Shown: one piece after another, positions 61,172 to 64,000 of the stretch
How the letters are laid out: the number at the start of each line of letters is the position of its first letter
Numbering within the stretch: the stretch's first letter is position 1
Assembly (NCBI GenBank): GCA_026874595.1
Contig: CM049308.1
Span: 34,714,027 to 34,778,026, forward strand
DNA length: 64,000 bases
Direction: 5' to 3'
DNA from: Sipunculus nudus
Lineage: Eukaryota > Annelida > Sipuncula > Golfingiida > Sipunculidae
Notes under the pieces: generated by a model
The model's database searches: none
What the model saw: only the letters and a program-made list of their open reading frames with translations
Told to the model about the DNA's origin: nothing
Program-made: the position numbers and the translations under genes

Positions 61172-64000
61172 TTATTGGTAACCATATGGAAATGTCGTAT
61201 ACTTATCTCCCACATCACCTTCTTGCCAAAAGCGGCGTTTTTCGTATACGGCCACATACATTTTATCTAATTTCTTAGATTTAACGTACCCTTGTTTATC
61301 CCTGACTACATGAAACTCTATAGGGACATTAATAGGTTCTTGTTCTTTTTGCCCGATTAAAGCATCGACCATTTTTTTCAAATCGTGAAAATCAATTCTA
61401 TTATGAATTTGAAACCCCCGAGCTTTTTGACATTTCATGGGATTTCCTTTCCCGTCGTAGCCCAGGTACCCGTAATTTTTAGGCCCCCCGCTAATAAAAT
61501 CTGTAATATATCCCCCGTTTAATTCATCTGTTAAGTCACCTAATAAAGAACCTTTTTTCAAGGGTATGTCATTAGGGAGTGTAATAAAAATCACAGAGTC
61601 CGTATCATAATATAATGCGCGTTCTTTTAACTCGTCTAAAATATCATACAATACCATTCGACCGTAACAAGTAGTAAAAGCGGCCACTGCCGCGTTATTC
61701 GTTTTACCCAGGCCGTAATCTTCTTCTTTTCGTTTGTATTCGACTTGTAAGATCTGTTCTCCTAAATTAATAATTTCACACACTTCGTTGGTGGGGTCTT
61801 CTAAAACTTGTATTAAATCGTCGTAATTATTGACTTGTATTTTCTGAGCCATCCCATCTCTTTGGCCGAATTTTCCCCATAGAGTATTCAAAGCTTGTTT
61901 CGCTACGAACCGTAATGCCGGGTTATGAGCGATTTTATCTGGATCCACTGGTATGTTTTGTTTTTCTAGTTCTTTGATATATTCTCGCCGTTCTTCTTGA
62001 TGATCGCTAGGCCAACCGGACGCTTGGGTTTTTTCTTGGTACCATTTATTGATATAGGGCTCGAATATATTTTCCCATTCTGCCCAACTCCACATTTCGT
62101 ACCCTTCTATCAGCGTGTACCCTTTTTCTAAAGCTTTCAGGACTTCCGGCAAACACCACGAGCCCACTAAGGACCGTTCGTTTTCGTTGTGTGTACATTT
62201 CTCTCTTTGGTTCAATGTTTCGGCACAAGTCCGGCATAAAGGGAACATGAGTTTTCCGCAAGCTCTGTACGGTAATACGGGATGAAACAAGTGACGGGGT
62301 GGTAAGAATTTCCCGCACACGATTCCCCCAGGTGAGTTTTTTACATCTTTTTCCTCTGGGTGCATGATAACTTCCGGTTCACCTACGGGGTACTTGTTTG
62401 TTTTTTGTACAAACGGGTACAATGACGTCACGTCATAGTAATCAATACGTTCTCCTGGTTGAATAGATTTGTACAAGGTCACGGCATTTGTCCTTCCTCC
62501 AAAAAATGCTTCACGGGGCTGGAGTCTCGGTATTAGCGAAATGTTCGTTTTTGAACATTCGTATTCATGTTCCCAGATACTTATTACGTTATACCCCGAG
62601 TTTCTCAATTCTTTTTCTTTATTTTTTTGTTTTATGAAAGCCACAAAATTAGGTATATCTGAATTGGGGACTTTACCTTCCAGGGAAGTACATAGCGGGC
62701 ACCCGTGCCACACACACCCGTTGAATTCATACACGGTATGAGTTTCAGGGCAGTATCCGTCCACAGAAACGTATTTCCCGTTAATTAATTGAATTTGGCA
62801 TTCTTTTCCGTTCCAGTTATCGTTACCCCGGTGTATGTAAAACAATGAATCTTTCTGCATATCTGCTAACCAATATTCTGCCATTTGTGATAAATGCACG
62901 CGTGAAATTTGTGGTGGAATCATGGCGATTTGATTTTCCTGTAAATAATTTAATCTGAAATCCATCATGCATGCTGAAGCTAATGTCATGTTATATTGAA
63001 ATAAATCAAAATTGGCTTTTTTCATGTACATTTCCCGGAATTTTAAACACCCCTGTTTTAATAATTCTACATCACTGTTACAATATTCGAATAATTCTTG
63101 GCGGTGATCCCACATGTACCCCTCCTTTATTTTTTGTTCGTACCAATATTCGAAATCTGCATTACCGGCTTGTTTAAACGAATCTTTCGGTGGCATGAAA
63201 CCGAAATAGTTTTTATTTTCTTTGGTGTTAAAAACATAAGGAAAAAATCCTTTTTTTAATTCCTCGATTCCAAAAGCTTTGGGAAACCGTGCTAATCCGA
63301 TTGGAATTAAATTTAAACTGTCTTTAAATTGTACATCTCGTACAGTTAAAGAAATAATTCTTAATCCCCGTGTTATTAAAGAAGAAGCATACCAACCTTT
63401 AGAAATTAAATATTGTTGTAAAAAACCCCCGTCGTAGCCTCCGAAATTATGAGCGAAACATATAGGTTTTTTCTTTGATCGTGTTAATACTGTACCGAAT
63501 AGCCAATCGAAAAAAAGGGTATGCGTTTCAAATTGATGTCGTGAACATTTACAGTTCTGCCATTTTCTTTTTAATACATGTGCAGCTTCACAATACTTTA
63601 AACAATTGTCACACACGTAATGTGCCACTACGGCATTTACGGTATGTATACTTAATCCGTTCACATCTTTTTCTGATTGTGTACATTCAGTGTCCCAAAA
63701 AATAAAAGGGTGTGTTTTTTTACTGACGGCTTTTTCTTTTAGCGGTTGCATATAGCACGAATGAAACCCCCCCGCATGTGCTTTCCCGTAACATATTTTA
63801 CACGTGTATTCCCCACACACGTGGCGTGTAGTGCATGATACTGTGTTACATTTCACACACACGCGCCTTTTTTCACACATGGGGGCTCCTTTAGGAGTAA
63901 CCATTTTATGATTTTGAAAACACTGTTCATTAAAAAACCCGTGCCAATTACATTCGTCACATCCCAGTATCGTATTTTCTTTTGTATAATTACAAGGTGG
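61172..64000 (-). CDS. POLB: Family B DNA polymerase, protein-primed type (5' end outside window)
   Basis: Replicates the element's linear DNA. Numbering from the Met at 63904: exonuclease motifs FWDTEC (69-74), KDSLNLI (194-200) and YCNSDVELL (274-282); polymerase motif A DVTSLYP (491-497), motif B KQALNTLWGKFG (669-680), motif C YYDTDSV (765-771). The N-terminus has Cys/His pairs (VCVKC, HVC, CKIC). Residues about 380-450 insert a Vsr-type endonuclease-like module (YEFNGCVWHGCPLC, then NVISIWEHEYE). The frame stays open to position 64000 with two more Cys pairs before Met 63904, so the gene starts beyond the window. It is intact as far as seen. Confidence 0.95.
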   Translation of the reverse strand, partial: PPCNYTKENTILGCDECNWHGFFNEQCFQNHKMVTPKGAPMCEKRRVCVKCNTVSCTTRHVCGEYTCKICYGKAHAGGFHSCYMQPLKEKAVSKKTHPFIFWDTECTQSEKDVNGLSIHTVNAVVAHYVCDNCLKYCEAAHVLKRKWQNCKCSRHQFETHTLFFDWLFGTVLTRSKKKPICFAHNFGGYDGGFLQQYLISKGWYASSLITRGLRIISLTVRDVQFKDSLNLIPIGLARFPKAFGIEELKKGFFPYVFNTKENKNYFGFMPPKDSFKQAGNADFEYWYEQKIKEGYMWDHRQELFEYCNSDVELLKQGCLKFREMYMKKANFDLFQYNMTLASACMMDFRLNYLQENQIAMIPPQISRVHLSQMAEYWLADMQKDSLFYIHRGNDNWNGKECQIQLINGKYVSVDGYCPETHTVYEFNGCVWHGCPLCTSLEGKVPNSDIPNFVAFIKQKNKEKELRNSGYNVISIWEHEYECSKTNISLIPRLQPREAFFGGRTNAVTLYKSIQPGERIDYYDVTSLYPFVQKTNKYPVGEPEVIMHPEEKDVKNSPGGIVCGKFLPPRHLFHPVLPYRACGKLMFPLCRTCAETLNQREKCTHNENERSLVGSWCLPEVLKALEKGYTLIEGYEMWSWAEWENIFEPYINKWYQEKTQASGWPSDHQEERREYIKELEKQNIPVDPDKIAHNPALRFVAKQALNTLWGKFGQRDGMAQKIQVNNYDDLIQVLEDPTNEVCEIINLGEQILQVEYKRKEEDYGLGKTNNAAVAAFTTCYGRMVLYDILDELKERALYYDTDSVIFITLPNDIPLKKGSLLGDLTDELNGGYITDFISGGPKNYGYLGYDGKGNPMKCQKARGFQIHNRIDFHDLKKMVDALIGQKEQEPINVPIEFHVVRDKQGYVKSKKLDKMYVAVYEKRRFWQEGDVGDKYTTFPYGYQ

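Noticed and set aside
53587-64000. Adenain-type maturation protease
   Set aside because: I looked for the His...Asp/Glu...Cys pattern in the unassigned proteins of the element and found no convincing case. It may lie beyond the right edge or be absent.

Overview
The window comes from an animal nuclear genome, most likely a bivalve mollusc. The left half is AT-rich, has no intact gene, and is full of interspersed and tandem repeats of the kind found in bivalves. These include families carrying the palindrome GGTGGCGCCACC, families with 'gtccgtctgtccg' tracts, (TA)n runs and poly-C runs. Only fragments of coding sequence survive there: a YqaJ/SWIM-type remnant, an OB-fold-like gene in three exon-like blocks, and a few unassigned exon-like pieces. 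No tRNA, rRNA or CRISPR was found.

From about 34.3 kb to the right edge lies a large virus-like element of the Polinton/Maverick (adintovirus-like) kind. It is packed with genes, almost all on the minus strand. Recognisable core genes are a protein-primed-type family B DNA polymerase (running off the right edge), an A32-like packaging ATPase, a retroviral-type integrase with a C-terminal chromodomain, and two related double-jelly-roll-type major capsid genes (F54H12.2-like). Around them are three paralogous structural-type proteins sharing a 'G-x-WEV-x-L' N-terminal signature, a PC4-like single-strand DNA-binding protein, a 709-residue RING-like protein (the only plus-strand gene), a lysine/alanine-rich coiled-coil protein, and small basic proteins that may be core proteins. 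More than 29 kb of the element is visible, which is larger than most described Polintons. Neither terminal inverted repeat could be identified.

Layout of the element: 34.3-34.6 kb, 29-bp tandem repeats; 34.64-34.80 kb, a detached 165-bp copy of a capsid-gene segment; 35.0-37.5 kb, small unassigned genes; 37.6-40.2 kb, two WEV-signature genes; 40.3-40.9 kb, PC4-like gene; 41.1-43.2 kb, RING-like gene; 43.3-48.3 kb, two broken capsid genes; 48.3-51.4 kb, proline-rich and basic small proteins; 51.4-53.5 kb, membrane protein, integrase and acidic-tailed protein; 53.6-57.96 kb, third WEV gene, KA-rich gene and PKP-repeat protein; 58.0-60.5 kb, an 802-residue unknown; 60.5-64 kb, ATPase and polymerase. 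Many genes have a TATA box 27-44 nt upstream of the ATG, often inside the end of the neighbouring gene. Three left-side genes share a 21-bp upstream motif.

This copy is probably defective. One capsid gene carries a 1.6-kb fold-back transposon near its 5' end, the other has several frame breaks, and at least four more genes are broken, mostly at homopolymer runs. Some of those breaks could be assembly errors. The most unusual observation is the 165-bp, 55-codon, GC-rich segment that lies in frame in one capsid gene and also occurs, with one mismatch and in opposite orientation, beside the 29-bp repeats at the left of the element.
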